Part shown: positions 17,775-25,614 of the stretch, one piece after another
How the letters are laid out: the number at the start of each line of letters is the position of its first letter
Position numbering within the stretch: the stretch's first letter is position 1
From: an uncultured Oscillospiraceae bacterium
Lineage (GTDB): Bacteria > Bacillota > Clostridia > Oscillospirales > Oscillospiraceae
Assembly (NCBI GenBank): GCA_934613505.1
Contig: CAKTTB010000005.1
Coordinates: 62,001 to 126,000 of the forward strand
Direction: 5' to 3'
Length of the DNA stretch: 64,000 nt
Notes under the pieces: generated by a model
What the model saw: the letters and a program-made list of their open reading frames with translations, nothing else
Told to the model about the DNA's origin: nothing
Database searches by the model: none
Translations under genes and position numbers: made by a program

Positions 17775-18393
17775 ATTCCTTTTTTGCCTGTACGATCATC
17801 ATGATCCCTTCCGTGAGGCTGATCTCGGCCTCCGGGGCTTCAAATTCATTGCTGACGCCGAGGGGAAAACGGTTGGTGAGCGTGACGCCCTCGAGCTTAT
17901 ACTTGACGCCGCGCAGGCATACGCCGGTGCAGACGTCGGACAGGGAAAACACAGACAGCGCCCAGCCTGGGCGCTTCGGCAGGTGGATCGTGCCGTGGGT
18001 CAGGAATGTGATCTCGGTGCCCTGCCCCAAAATCGTTACCTGCGCGCCGCGCACGGCAGCTCCTGCGGCGTTCTGCAGGTTCGCCATCGTGTGATCCAGC
18101 CGTCCGCCCAGCGCGCACAGCAAAACCAGCTCCCGATAGCCGCGCTCCAGCGCGCAGCTGATGGCATGCCCCGTATCCGTATCATCCTTCTCAGGGGTCA
18201 GCCGCTCCATCGTGACGCCCGGCGCAACAGTCCCGGAGAACGAATCAAAATCTCCGACAAACAGGTCGGGCCTCAGCCCGAACTGCTCGCAATACGCATA
18301 GCCCCGGTCACAGGCGATCACAAAGTCTCCGTCACTTCGCGCCGGTACCGGTCCCGGCTCTCCGCCGGATACGATCAGACAGCGGTTTTTCAC
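17773..18393 (-). CDS. Thiamine pyrophosphokinase
   Basis: A 206-residue enzyme that transfers pyrophosphate from ATP to thiamine. The GTG at 18393 is taken as start because it overlaps the upstream stop (GTGA) and follows GAGGGAGGA. Family motifs are visible: GDFDSF, the acidic PEKDDTDTGHA segment, and GALGGRLDHTMAN-type sequence (here CALGGRLDHTMAN). The C-terminal beta domain includes FSLSDVCTGV. It is the last gene of a short operon with the two threonine/serine exporter halves, an association I cannot explain functionally. Confidence 0.9.
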   Translation of the reverse strand: MKNRCLIVSGGEPGPVPARSDGDFVIACDRGYAYCEQFGLRPDLFVGDFDSFSGTVAPGVTMERLTPEKDDTDTGHAISCALERGYRELVLLCALGGRLDHTMANLQNAAGAAVRGAQVTILGQGTEITFLTHGTIHLPKRPGWALSVFSLSDVCTGVCLRGVKYKLEGVTLTNRFPLGVSNEFEAPEAEISLTEGIMMIVQAKKE

Positions 18394-18848
18394 CCCATGT
18401 TCCTCCCTCTCCGCAGGCGCTTTGCCGCATTGCGCAGCATCTCCAGAAGACTCGACGTGACGCTGACGCCCGCCGCGATCCCCAGCACGAATGACGCCGT
18501 CCGCCCGCCGTAGACCTCCGCCTGCGGCCAGTTCTGCGTGACGAGCGCGTTCATCACATAATAGAGCGTCCCGCCGGGGATAAGCGGGATCAGCCCGACG
18601 ATCAGATACTGCTGCGCAGGCGTTTTTTTGATCCGCGCAAGAATTTCCGCCCAGACCGCGGTAGCCGCGCTGGCCGCGAACGACTGCAGAAACGCCGACT
18701 GTGTCACCTGACCGGTCAGCAGATACACGCCCCAGCACAGCGCGCCGCCGAGCGCGGCCAGCGCCAGCAGCTGCTTGCGTACGTTATACAAAAGCGCAAA
18801 GCCCGCCGAACCGAGCAGCGCCGTCAGAAGTCCAACCCAGATCTGCAT
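18390..18848 (-). CDS. Threonine/serine exporter family protein, small (ThrE_2/DUF3815) half
   Basis: A 152-residue, four-to-five-helix membrane protein with the family sequence VGLIPLIPGGTLYYVM. Together with the 251-residue protein encoded immediately upstream it makes up the two parts found fused in ThrE of Corynebacterium. Three bases separate it from its partner and it overlaps the thiamine pyrophosphokinase gene by four bases. Probable role: export of threonine, serine or related small molecules. Confidence 0.85.
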   Translation of the reverse strand: MQIWVGLLTALLGSAGFALLYNVRKQLLALAALGGALCWGVYLLTGQVTQSAFLQSFAASAATAVWAEILARIKKTPAQQYLIVGLIPLIPGGTLYYVMNALVTQNWPQAEVYGGRTASFVLGIAAGVSVTSSLLEMLRNAAKRLRRGRNMG

Positions 18849-18851
18849 GCT

Positions 18852-19607
18852 TTATCCTCCCACCAGCCTTCCGGCCAGCGCGAACCCCAGCGCCAGCGCC
18901 GCCGCCCACAAAACAGCCTCGATCATGCGCATCACGCCGGAAATGGTATCGCCGATGAAAATATCCTTGACTGCATTCGTAAACGCCACGCCCGGCACCA
19001 GCAGCATGATAACGCCGATCATCACCTTATCGCTGTGCAGCGCAGGCAAGCCCCGGCACGTCAGACAGATCGCAGCGCCCACCGCGAATGCGGACAGGAA
19101 GTTGAACAGCACCTTATTTTTGCACAGCAGCGGCAGATACAGCTGCAGCAGGCAGATCGCCAGCGAAAAGGCCGCCGCGCTCAGCCCGTCCCAGGGCGTC
19201 CCGCCAAAAAAGATCGCCAGCGCGCCGCCTCCAAGACTGCTGCCCACAAACAGCCGCCACCGGGCCGGGCGGCAGCTTTTGGCCAGATGCAGCCGGTCCG
19301 CCAGCTCCTGCACCGGAAACGGCTTTTCGCAGTAGCTGCGGCTGATGGCATTGATGGCTTCCAGCTTGCCGAAGTCCGTCACCGTGGATTTTTCGATCCG
19401 CCGCGTCTGTGTGACAGCGGTCTCGTCCGCGAAGCACATGGTCAGTACGATGCTGGAGGTAATGACGAACACATCCATGCGCACCGCGCCATAGGCCTTG
19501 CCCATGCGCGTGAGCGTCTGCTCGACCCGGCGCACCTCCGCGCCGTCGGCGAGCATGCTCTCGCCCAGCTCCAGAAGCGTATGGAGCATCAGTTCGGTAT
19601 CCTGCAC
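18852..19607 (-). CDS. Threonine/serine exporter family protein, large (ThrE_1/DUF1212) half
   Basis: A 251-residue protein with an N-terminal soluble region (about 1-115) and about five membrane helices. The motif GESMLADGAEVRRVEQTLTRM is characteristic of the DUF1212 part of ThrE-like exporters. Starts with GTG at 19607, preceded by AGGAGGT. Promoter elements are visible upstream. First gene of the three-gene operon. Confidence 0.85.
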   Translation of the reverse strand: MQDTELMLHTLLELGESMLADGAEVRRVEQTLTRMGKAYGAVRMDVFVITSSIVLTMCFADETAVTQTRRIEKSTVTDFGKLEAINAISRSYCEKPFPVQELADRLHLAKSCRPARWRLFVGSSLGGGALAIFFGGTPWDGLSAAAFSLAICLLQLYLPLLCKNKVLFNFLSAFAVGAAICLTCRGLPALHSDKVMIGVIMLLVPGVAFTNAVKDIFIGDTISGVMRMIEAVLWAAALALGFALAGRLVGG

Positions 19608-19640
19608 GTATGCACCTCCTGGGGATTTTCAGTATTTCTT

Positions 19641-19669
19641 AGTATAGCACGCCCGGCCCGCGGCGGCAA
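19641..19669 (-). promoter_or_regulatory. Promoter of the thrE-type operon
   Basis: Minus strand TTGCCG (19664-19669), 17-base spacer ending in TGC, TATACT (19641-19646). Confidence 0.6.
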
Positions 19670-19683
19670 GTAGCGCGTCCCCG

Positions 19684-19712
19684 TTGACATTTTTTCTGGT
19701 CTATGCTTAAAT
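19684..19712 (+). promoter_or_regulatory. Promoter of the PrsW-family gene
   Basis: Consensus TTGACA (19684-19689), 17-base spacer, TTAAAT (19707-19712). AAAGGAG and the ATG follow about 20-30 bases later. Confidence 0.55.
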
Positions 19713-19742
19713 ATCCGCAGAAACATAAAGGAGCGTCTGCGC

Positions 19743-20474
19743 ATGTTCTTTTTCTACACGAACCCCATCCTGATTGCGGCCGCCGTGATCCCGGCCATTT
19801 TCCTGCTGGTGCATGTCTACCGCGCCGACAAGCTGGAAAAGGAACCGGCGCCGCTGCTCATTTCCCTCGTTTTATACGGGATCGCCGCGACGTTCATCGC
19901 GCTCATTCTCGAGCGGCTCGGCAGCGCCATTCTGGGGCAGTTCTTCCCGGAGGACAGCGTCCCGTATAACGTCATCATGTATTTCGGTGTCGTGGCCTTC
20001 TCGGAGGAGGGCGCAAAATACTTCCTGCTGAAGCGCCGCACGTGGAACTCCGCCGCGTTCAACTGCCAGTTTGACGGCGTCGTCTACGCGGTCTTCGTGG
20101 CGCTGGGCTTCGCGCTGTGGGAGAATATCAGCTACGTTCTCATGTACGGTCTCTCCACCGCGCTCGTGCGCGCCGTGACCGCCGTGCCGGGGCATGCCTG
20201 CTTCGGCGTGTTCATGGGCGTCTGGTACGGTCTTGCCAAGCGCCTGCACGGGCAGGGGCGCGGCAGCGCATCGAAGCTCTGCCGCGTGCTGGCCCTGCTG
20301 CTGCCGGCGTTCCTGCACGGCTGCTATGACTTTATCGCCACGATGGAATCCATGCACTACGGCTGGCTGTTTGTCGGCTTTGTCGCAATTTTGTTCCTCA
20401 TCGCCTTCATTCTCGTCAAGCGCCAGTCCAAACACGACCGGTATATCAACAATTACGACGCGGAATATCTGTAA
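19743..20474 (+). CDS. PrsW-family intramembrane metalloprotease
   Basis: A 243-residue polytopic membrane protein with about seven helices. The family motifs are in order: EEGAKYF (near 88), a conserved histidine in PGHACFGVFMG (near 156) and FLHGCYDF (near 200). PrsW of Bacillus cleaves the anti-sigma factor RsiW; related proteins occur widely without known targets. No sigma/anti-sigma pair is adjacent here, so the substrate is unknown. Starts at ATG 19743 behind AAAGGAG. Confidence 0.85.
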   Translation: MFFFYTNPILIAAAVIPAIFLLVHVYRADKLEKEPAPLLISLVLYGIAATFIALILERLGSAILGQFFPEDSVPYNVIMYFGVVAFSEEGAKYFLLKRRTWNSAAFNCQFDGVVYAVFVALGFALWENISYVLMYGLSTALVRAVTAVPGHACFGVFMGVWYGLAKRLHGQGRGSASKLCRVLALLLPAFLHGCYDFIATMESMHYGWLFVGFVAILFLIAFILVKRQSKHDRYINNYDAEYL

Positions 20475-20527
20475 GCCCGATTCACAAAGCAGCATTGCCC
20501 GTTTTGTTGAAAACTTTCTGGTTTGTT

Positions 20528-20543
20528 TGTAGGGGACGATGCC
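20528..20543. repeat. Truncated copy of the GGGACGATG-type intergenic repeat
   Basis: The 16 bases TGTAGGGGACGATGCC match half of the hairpin repeats at 48865-48891 and 48945-48971; the second half is absent. Confidence 0.5.
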
Positions 20544-20567
20544 TGCAAAGATGTTTTTTTACAGTCA

Positions 20568-20593
20568 CAGCCCCGGCCGGATGGCCGGGGCTG
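20568..20593. terminator. Terminator between the PrsW gene and the convergent unknown gene
   Basis: Perfect 11-bp GC-rich stem (20568-20578 with 20583-20593), four-base loop, followed on the plus strand by a T-rich stretch and preceded by T8. Works plausibly in both directions. Confidence 0.75.
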
Positions 20594-20598
20594 CAGTT

Positions 20599-21192
20599 TT
20601 ATTCCGATATCTCGTCGAGCTTCAGGACCAGATCGTCGGAGACGAGCGCGCCGTCCTGCAGGCTGCACCGCAGGCGGTAGGTATAATCGCCAAATTTGTG
20701 GGCAGACATCGTTTTTCCGCCGATGTCCCACGCGGCATTCTCCGGCACGCGGCTGATTACAAACACGCTCTGCACGCCCGGTTCACAGTCCAGCAGTCCA
20801 TGCCGCACCGGAAACCCGTCGCCCACGTCCGTGTCCGTATAGCAGCTGGCCGAGACGATCCGGATCGAAGCTGCATCGACCTCCCCGTGCAGGACGGTGT
20901 CGACGTCGACGGTCATGGATACAATGAAGCAGACAGCGTTGCCCGCTTCCGCGCGGAAATAGGCGCATTCACGTACCGTTCCCTGCACGGCGATGTTGCT
21001 TTCAACAATTGCTTTGAAGTCCTCTTTCTGTAATACCGGTTCTTCCAGCGAAACGAGCGCGGGATCCTCCACGCGCTCCGCCGTTCCGGCCTTCCGCCCG
21101 ATGATCAGGATCGCAGCTGCCGCGATCAAAAGACAGCCCGCGATCACGCCCCATTTGATCTTTGCGTTCGTTTTTTTCTGATTGCTTTCCAT
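20599..21192 (-). CDS. Membrane-anchored protein of unknown function
   Basis: A 197-residue protein not recognised. A lysine-rich N-terminus is followed by one membrane helix (about residues 14-32). The extracytoplasmic part (about 40-197) is rich in beta-branched residues and has four cysteines (near 77, 87, 116 and 135), possibly disulfide-paired. Sequence such as VQGTVRECAYF and VDVDTVLHGEVDAASIRIV suggests a beta-sandwich or lipocalin-like fold, but this is only an impression. It has good coding character, a GGAGGT ribosome-binding site and its own terminator. Confidence 0.7.
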   Translation of the reverse strand: MESNQKKTNAKIKWGVIAGCLLIAAAAILIIGRKAGTAERVEDPALVSLEEPVLQKEDFKAIVESNIAVQGTVRECAYFRAEAGNAVCFIVSMTVDVDTVLHGEVDAASIRIVSASCYTDTDVGDGFPVRHGLLDCEPGVQSVFVISRVPENAAWDIGGKTMSAHKFGDYTYRLRCSLQDGALVSDDLVLKLDEISE

Positions 21193-21244
21193 CGCAGATT
21201 GACCTCCTTAAAATCTGGATTGCTTGACGGCTGGCTTCCTTTCT

Positions 21245-22012
21245 TTATTCCGCCGACGGCTTTCTGCATTCGGCGGTAATCTCTTTTTTGAGCTGCTGCA
21301 GCCGCGCATCGTCCGGATCGCGCGGGTAGGCATAGTCCCGCAGGTCAAATTCGCGGACAGTGCTGTCCGGGTGCATGACGAGAATCCGCTGGCCGAGCAG
21401 CAGCGCCTCCTCCAACTGGTGCGTGACAAGGACGATCGTGCGCGGCATCTCGCGCTGCACGCGCAGCAGCTGCGACTGCAGCTCGCCCCGGGTCAGAAAA
21501 TCGAGCGAGGCGAACGGCTCGTCCATCAAAAGCAGCTGCGCCTGACTGGCCAGCACGCGCGCAAGGCCCAGCCGCTGCTTCATGCCGGTCGAAAGCTCCA
21601 TCGGCGTCAGATCGGCATAGTCCTCCAGCCCGACGAGGCGGACGAACTCCGCCGCCCGCTCATACCGCTCCTCCGGCGTCTTGCCGACGCCGCAGGCCAT
21701 GGCAACGTTCCTCTGCACGTTCGTCCATGTGATGACGTACGGATCCGGGCTGAGCATGGCGCTGTGCCAACCCTGCGGCAGGACGAGCTCGCCGGAATCC
21801 GGCTGCTCCTGCCCGGCCAGAAGCTTCAGGAGCGTACTTTTTCCGCACCCGCTGCGCCCGACGATGACGCTCAGTTCTCCGACCGGGAATGTCACAGACA
21901 GATCCCGCAGCACCTGCCGCGTGCGGCTCTCGCGCGTCTGCCCGGAAAGGACGACCTCGGTCGTGTAGGACGTATAGGATTTATTCACATGCCGCAACGA
22001 AACCGCATCCAT
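21245..22012 (-). CDS. ABC transporter ATP-binding protein, nitrate/sulfonate/taurine (NitT/TauT) type, orphan
   Basis: A 255-residue ATPase: Walker A GRSGCGKST near 51, signature LSTGMKQRLGLARVL near 149, Walker B LLLMDEPFASLD, and H-loop VLVTHQLEEALLLG. The fold and the MKQRLGLAR signature suit the SsuB/TauB/NrtD group. The start at 22012 is preferred because longer readings have no ribosome-binding site and the family begins here. No permease or binding-protein gene is adjacent, so it must pair with components encoded elsewhere. Confidence 0.87.
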   Translation of the reverse strand: MDAVSLRHVNKSYTSYTTEVVLSGQTRESRTRQVLRDLSVTFPVGELSVIVGRSGCGKSTLLKLLAGQEQPDSGELVLPQGWHSAMLSPDPYVITWTNVQRNVAMACGVGKTPEERYERAAEFVRLVGLEDYADLTPMELSTGMKQRLGLARVLASQAQLLLMDEPFASLDFLTRGELQSQLLRVQREMPRTIVLVTHQLEEALLLGQRILVMHPDSTVREFDLRDYAYPRDPDDARLQQLKKEITAECRKPSAE

Positions 22013-22046
22013 AAAAAGAAACCTCTTTTTCTTAAATTCTGATTGT

Positions 22047-22075
22047 ATTTTATCAAATCCACTGCAAAGAAACAA
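22047..22075 (-). promoter_or_regulatory. Promoter of the orphan ABC ATPase gene
   Basis: Minus strand TTGTTT (22070-22075), 17-base spacer, TAAAAT (22047-22052). Confidence 0.55.
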
Positions 22076-22109
22076 GTCTTCCGGCCCGCAGATTCTCTCT
22101 CCTGTCTCC

Positions 22110-22138
22110 TTGCAATTGCTGCCATGTGGGCGTATGAT
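22110..22138 (+). promoter_or_regulatory. Promoter of the MATE transporter gene
   Basis: TTGCAA (22110-22115), 17-base spacer, TATGAT (22133-22138). Confidence 0.5.
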
Positions 22139-22175
22139 AATCGCGCAATTTTTGGAATCGGAAAGGATCATCGTC

Positions 22176-23549
22176 ATGCAATCACCCATCAAAAGCAATC
22201 AGATCGACATGCTGCACGGCAGGCTTCTGGGCAAGCTCGTGCTGTTTGCCCTGCCGCTGGCGCTCAGCAGCATCCTGCAGCAGCTGTTCAACGCCGTGGA
22301 TATTGCCGTTCTCGGCCAGTTCGCCGCCAGCCAGGATCAGGCGGCCGTCGGCTGCACGTCTGCTGTCATCAATATGTTCCTCAATCTGTTTCTCGGCATT
22401 TCCGTCGGCGCGAATGTCGTCATCGCCACCTATCTCGGTCAGCGTGCGGACGAGCGTGTCCACGCGGCCGTCCACACGGCCATGCTGGTCGCGCTGGTCA
22501 GCGGATTTGTTCTGATGGGCGTGGGACTTGTGACCGCGCGGCCGATCCTGGAGCTGATCCAGACGCCGGACGCCGTATTGGACAAGGCCGTTCTGTATCT
22601 TTCCATCTATTTTCTCGGCATGCCGTTCATCATGGTCTATAACTTCGGCGCCGCCATCCTTCGCAGCATCGGCGATACGAACCGGCCGCTCATCTGCCTG
22701 ACGGTCTCCGGCGTTCTGAACGCCGGCCTCAACGTGTTCCTTGTCGCCGTGTGCGGCATGGACGTCGACGGCGTCGCCATCGCGACGGTCCTTTCGAACG
22801 TCGTCAGCTGCATCGTGGTCGTGTGGATGCTTTGCCGGGAAAAGGGTGTCATTCATCTTTCGCTGCGCGAGCTGCGGCTCGACCGGGAGCTGCTTGGCAG
22901 GATGCTCGCCATCGGCCTGCCCGCGGGTCTGCAGAGTACGGTCTTTACCTTCTCCAACGTCTGCATCCAGTCGACGCTCAACTCCTTCGGCACGGACGCC
23001 GTCGCGGGTTCCGCCGCGGCGCTCAACTACGAATTTTTCTCCTATTTCCCCGTTGTCGCCTTCGGGCAGGCCGCCGTCACCTTCTGCAGCCAGAACTTCG
23101 GCGCCGGGCAGTATGACCGCTGCCGGAAGGTCTTCCGGGATACGCTTTTGTTGTCGCTCGCCTGCGCGGAAGTGATGGGACTGACGTTCGTCTTTGGCCG
23201 GACGCTGTTCGTCCGCTTCTTTACCGCCGATCCCGGCGTCGCGGAATACGCGTATCTGCGCATCTGCACGCTGCTGCCGTTCTATTTTCTGGTACCGTTC
23301 TACGAGATCGGCGGCGCAGCCCTGCGCGGCATCGGGCATTCGCTGGCTCCGGCGCTTCTGACCGTGGCGGGCACATGCGTGCTGCGCCTCATCTGGGTGT
23401 TCACGGTCTGCCCGCGCTGGTCGGATTACCGCGTGCTGATGGTCGTCTATCCGATCACATGGGCGCTGACCAGCATCGCCATCATGATCTGCTGGTTCCA
23501 CTACGACCGGAAGCTCGTCAAAAAATTCCGCGCCGGTCAGACGGCATGA
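22176..23549 (+). CDS. MATE-family efflux transporter
   Basis: A 457-residue, 12-helix transporter made of two related halves. Family sequence is clear at the start of helix one (LGKLVLFALPLALSSILQQLFNAVDIAVLG) and at the domain-two equivalent (MLAIGLPAGLQSTVFTFSNV). It exports drugs or cationic metabolites by sodium or proton antiport. The start at 22176 is chosen over an upstream codon because it follows GAAAGGATC and begins at the family-typical place. Transcribed from its own promoter, divergent from the orphan ATPase. Confidence 0.9.
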   Translation: MQSPIKSNQIDMLHGRLLGKLVLFALPLALSSILQQLFNAVDIAVLGQFAASQDQAAVGCTSAVINMFLNLFLGISVGANVVIATYLGQRADERVHAAVHTAMLVALVSGFVLMGVGLVTARPILELIQTPDAVLDKAVLYLSIYFLGMPFIMVYNFGAAILRSIGDTNRPLICLTVSGVLNAGLNVFLVAVCGMDVDGVAIATVLSNVVSCIVVVWMLCREKGVIHLSLRELRLDRELLGRMLAIGLPAGLQSTVFTFSNVCIQSTLNSFGTDAVAGSAAALNYEFFSYFPVVAFGQAAVTFCSQNFGAGQYDRCRKVFRDTLLLSLACAEVMGLTFVFGRTLFVRFFTADPGVAEYAYLRICTLLPFYFLVPFYEIGGAALRGIGHSLAPALLTVAGTCVLRLIWVFTVCPRWSDYRVLMVVYPITWALTSIAIMICWFHYDRKLVKKFRAGQTA

Positions 23550-23552
23550 CGC

Positions 23553-23581
23553 TTGTATGCGCCCACGCCACCTGCTATAAT
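23553..23581 (+). promoter_or_regulatory. Promoter of the L,D-transpeptidase gene
   Basis: TTGTAT (23553-23558), 17-base spacer, consensus TATAAT (23576-23581), then AAGGAG and ATG at 23610. Confidence 0.75.
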
Positions 23582-23609
23582 AAAAGCCATCAACCATAAG
23601 GAGCCTGCC

Positions 23610-25106
23610 ATGAAACGATATACCCGCGCTGTTCTTCTGATCCTCGCTTTGTGCCTGCTGTTCTGCCTGCCGGCGGCTGCCCTTTCGCCGCAGTCTGCCG
23701 CGGAGGATCTGTCCGAAGCTGCGATGTTCCGCGGCACCGATCAAGGGCTGGAGCTGTCCCGCGCACCGAAGCGCAGTGAGGCCGCCGTCATGCTCGTGCG
23801 GCTGTACGGCGCGGAGGAAGAGGCGCTCACGCTCTATGAAAGCGGCGATCTCATCCAGCCGTTTGAGGACGGAAACAACTGGGCCGCGCCATATCTGGCA
23901 TGGCTGTACAGCCGCGGCCTCGTCAAGGGCATGAGCGAATCGCAGTACGGCGTGAACCTGCCGTGCCGAGCGGGCGACTATGCGCTGTTTCTGCTGCGCG
24001 CGCTCGGCTATCAGGACGGCATGGACTTTGACTGGGCCGAGACAAGAGCCTTCGCCGAGGCACATGGCTTTTATCTGGACTGCCTGTTCGGCGGGACGTT
24101 CACGCGCGGCGATCTGGCGCTCATGACGTGGTTCGCCCTGCAGTCCGAGTGCGCGGACGGCAGCGGAACGCTCCTGCAGAGCCTGACGAAGAGCGGCGCC
24201 GTCGATCCGGACGCGTCCCGGGCGCTGGAGGCATCGTTCCGGAAAAGCCCCGTCCGTCTGACGGACGGCCAGCTGACGCTGGACACCGCCGCGTGGCGCA
24301 AGGCCAGCGCGGACATGGAGATCCGGGTCCATTTTGAATCCGGCACGGAGCTTATCTCCGGCGACACGCTGCAATCACTCGTCCAGCCGGACCGCACCGG
24401 CCGCATGGCCGTGCAGATGGACGAGGTGCAGTCGCTCGTCTCCGGCTGGGCCGCGAGCTATGGGAGCTACGACACCGGCTACCGGTTCGATTCCTATGTC
24501 AAGGGCATGACGACCATTGATTTTATCAAATGCGACTACCGCATCGACGAGCAGGCCGTCACCAAGCAGCTCCTGCAGGCGATCGTATCCATGGAATCCT
24601 GCGAGCTGACGGCGGAGCTGGCCTGCTACCGCTACGGCGCGCCGTTCGGCTTGTCGGGTACATATGTGGAGGTCGATCTGGACAATCAGCAGCTGACGTT
24701 CTTCAAAAACGGCACTGTCATTGTCAACACCAACATTGTCAGCGGCAAGGTCGGCCAGTGGCATACGCCGACCGGTCTGTATGAAGCGCATAACCGGCAG
24801 ACGAACTGCACGCTGACAGGCGCGGACTATCAGGTCTTCGTCAAATACTGGGTCAGCGTCATCGGTGACGTCATCGGCCTGCATGACGCATCGTGGCGCA
24901 GCGTTTTCGGCGGCGACCAGTATGTTTATAACGGCTCCCACGGCTGCATCAACATCCCGGAGGCCGCCATGGTCAAGATCTTCAACAACATCGACGACGG
25001 CACGCCGGTCCTCATCTTCGGCCAGAACACCTGGTACCAGCCCGGCTCCGCCGATTCCCCCGCAACGAAAAACCCGCTCCGCGGCACCACCGCCCAGCCG
25101 GGATAA
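23610..25106 (+). CDS. Secreted L,D-transpeptidase with N-terminal SLH-like repeats
   Basis: A 498-residue exported protein with a signal peptide (about 1-25, ending AAALS). Residues about 45-170 resemble degenerate S-layer-homology repeats (for example PFEDGNNWAAPYLAWLYSRGLVKG), which usually bind cell-wall polymer. A central region (about 230-345) looks like the peptidoglycan-binding domain that often precedes YkuD domains. The catalytic YkuD domain spans about 350-480, with the pocket GLHDASW and nucleophile Cys446 in NGSHGCINIP. It would form 3-3 peptide cross-links or attach proteins to peptidoglycan. Confidence 0.88.
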   Translation: MKRYTRAVLLILALCLLFCLPAAALSPQSAAEDLSEAAMFRGTDQGLELSRAPKRSEAAVMLVRLYGAEEEALTLYESGDLIQPFEDGNNWAAPYLAWLYSRGLVKGMSESQYGVNLPCRAGDYALFLLRALGYQDGMDFDWAETRAFAEAHGFYLDCLFGGTFTRGDLALMTWFALQSECADGSGTLLQSLTKSGAVDPDASRALEASFRKSPVRLTDGQLTLDTAAWRKASADMEIRVHFESGTELISGDTLQSLVQPDRTGRMAVQMDEVQSLVSGWAASYGSYDTGYRFDSYVKGMTTIDFIKCDYRIDEQAVTKQLLQAIVSMESCELTAELACYRYGAPFGLSGTYVEVDLDNQQLTFFKNGTVIVNTNIVSGKVGQWHTPTGLYEAHNRQTNCTLTGADYQVFVKYWVSVIGDVIGLHDASWRSVFGGDQYVYNGSHGCINIPEAAMVKIFNNIDDGTPVLIFGQNTWYQPGSADSPATKNPLRGTTAQPG

Positions 25107-25113
25107 CGAAAAC

Positions 25114-25141
25114 GCTCCGCAGAGATATCACTCTGCGGAGC
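25114..25141. terminator. Terminator after the L,D-transpeptidase gene
   Basis: Perfect 11-bp stem (25114-25124 with 25131-25141), six-base loop, T5 tract after it on the plus strand. Confidence 0.9.
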
Positions 25142-25151
25142 ATTTTTGTGC

Positions 25152-25460
25152 TTATGCAAACAGCGGACTTTTGACCGTTCCGATGGAGATATACCCGTCC
25201 AGCAGCACGCGGATCGCCGTCTGGACGCAGTCGGCCGGCGTGCCGCCGATGGCCCACGCCTCCTGCACCGGAGCCGGGAACACAGCGCGCTCCACGGCGA
25301 TCTTGCCGAAGATCGTCAGCTTCTGCGACATGCCGCTGCACTGGCTCTGCGGCGCAGCGACCCAGACGTCGCCAAACTGCGCGGCGGCCCGCGCCAGACG
25401 CGCAATGCCCTCCGCCTGAATGCCGTCATCATTGGAGATCAATAGTTTCAGCTTCTTCAT
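25152..25460 (-). pseudogene. surE: surE remnant: 5'/3'-nucleotidase with a large internal deletion
   Basis: The 102-residue frame begins like a normal SurE. It has the metal-binding SNDDGIQAEGI start, APQSQCSGMSQKLT, and GGTPADCVQTAIRVLL near residue 85. SurE proteins are about 250 residues long. Here the sequence then jumps to DGYISIGTVKSPLFA and stops. That ending resembles the conserved C-terminal strand of SurE, so about 140-150 residues appear to have been removed in frame. The metal ligands are kept but the distal half of the active site and the dimer arm are gone, so nucleotidase activity is unlikely. A ribosome-binding site and start remain. Confidence 0.65.
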
Positions 25461-25538
25461 CGTGTCACCTCTGTTTTTTGTGTTATTCTAGCACAGGATC
25501 CGCCCGGACTCAACTGCCGCTGTACACGTTGCGCCGCC

Positions 25539-25567
25539 TTTACATTTGCGCGCGGATGTGGTAAAAT
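25539..25567 (+). promoter_or_regulatory. Promoter of the Dlt-like cluster
   Basis: TTTACA (25539-25544), 17-base spacer, TAAAAT (25562-25567). GAAGGAG at 25599-25605 and the first start codon at 25615 follow. Confidence 0.75.
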
Positions 25568-25614
25568 TCTTAAAAGTATTTCCGTCAATTACGATCGCGA
25601 AGGAGTGTACGACC

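Noticed and set aside
22182..24374. 730-codon open frame on the minus strand opposite the MATE and L,D-transpeptidase genes
   Set aside because: Shadow frame caused by high GC in the real genes; Arg/Gln/His-rich without domains, and it spans a promoter and the gap between two well-supported genes.
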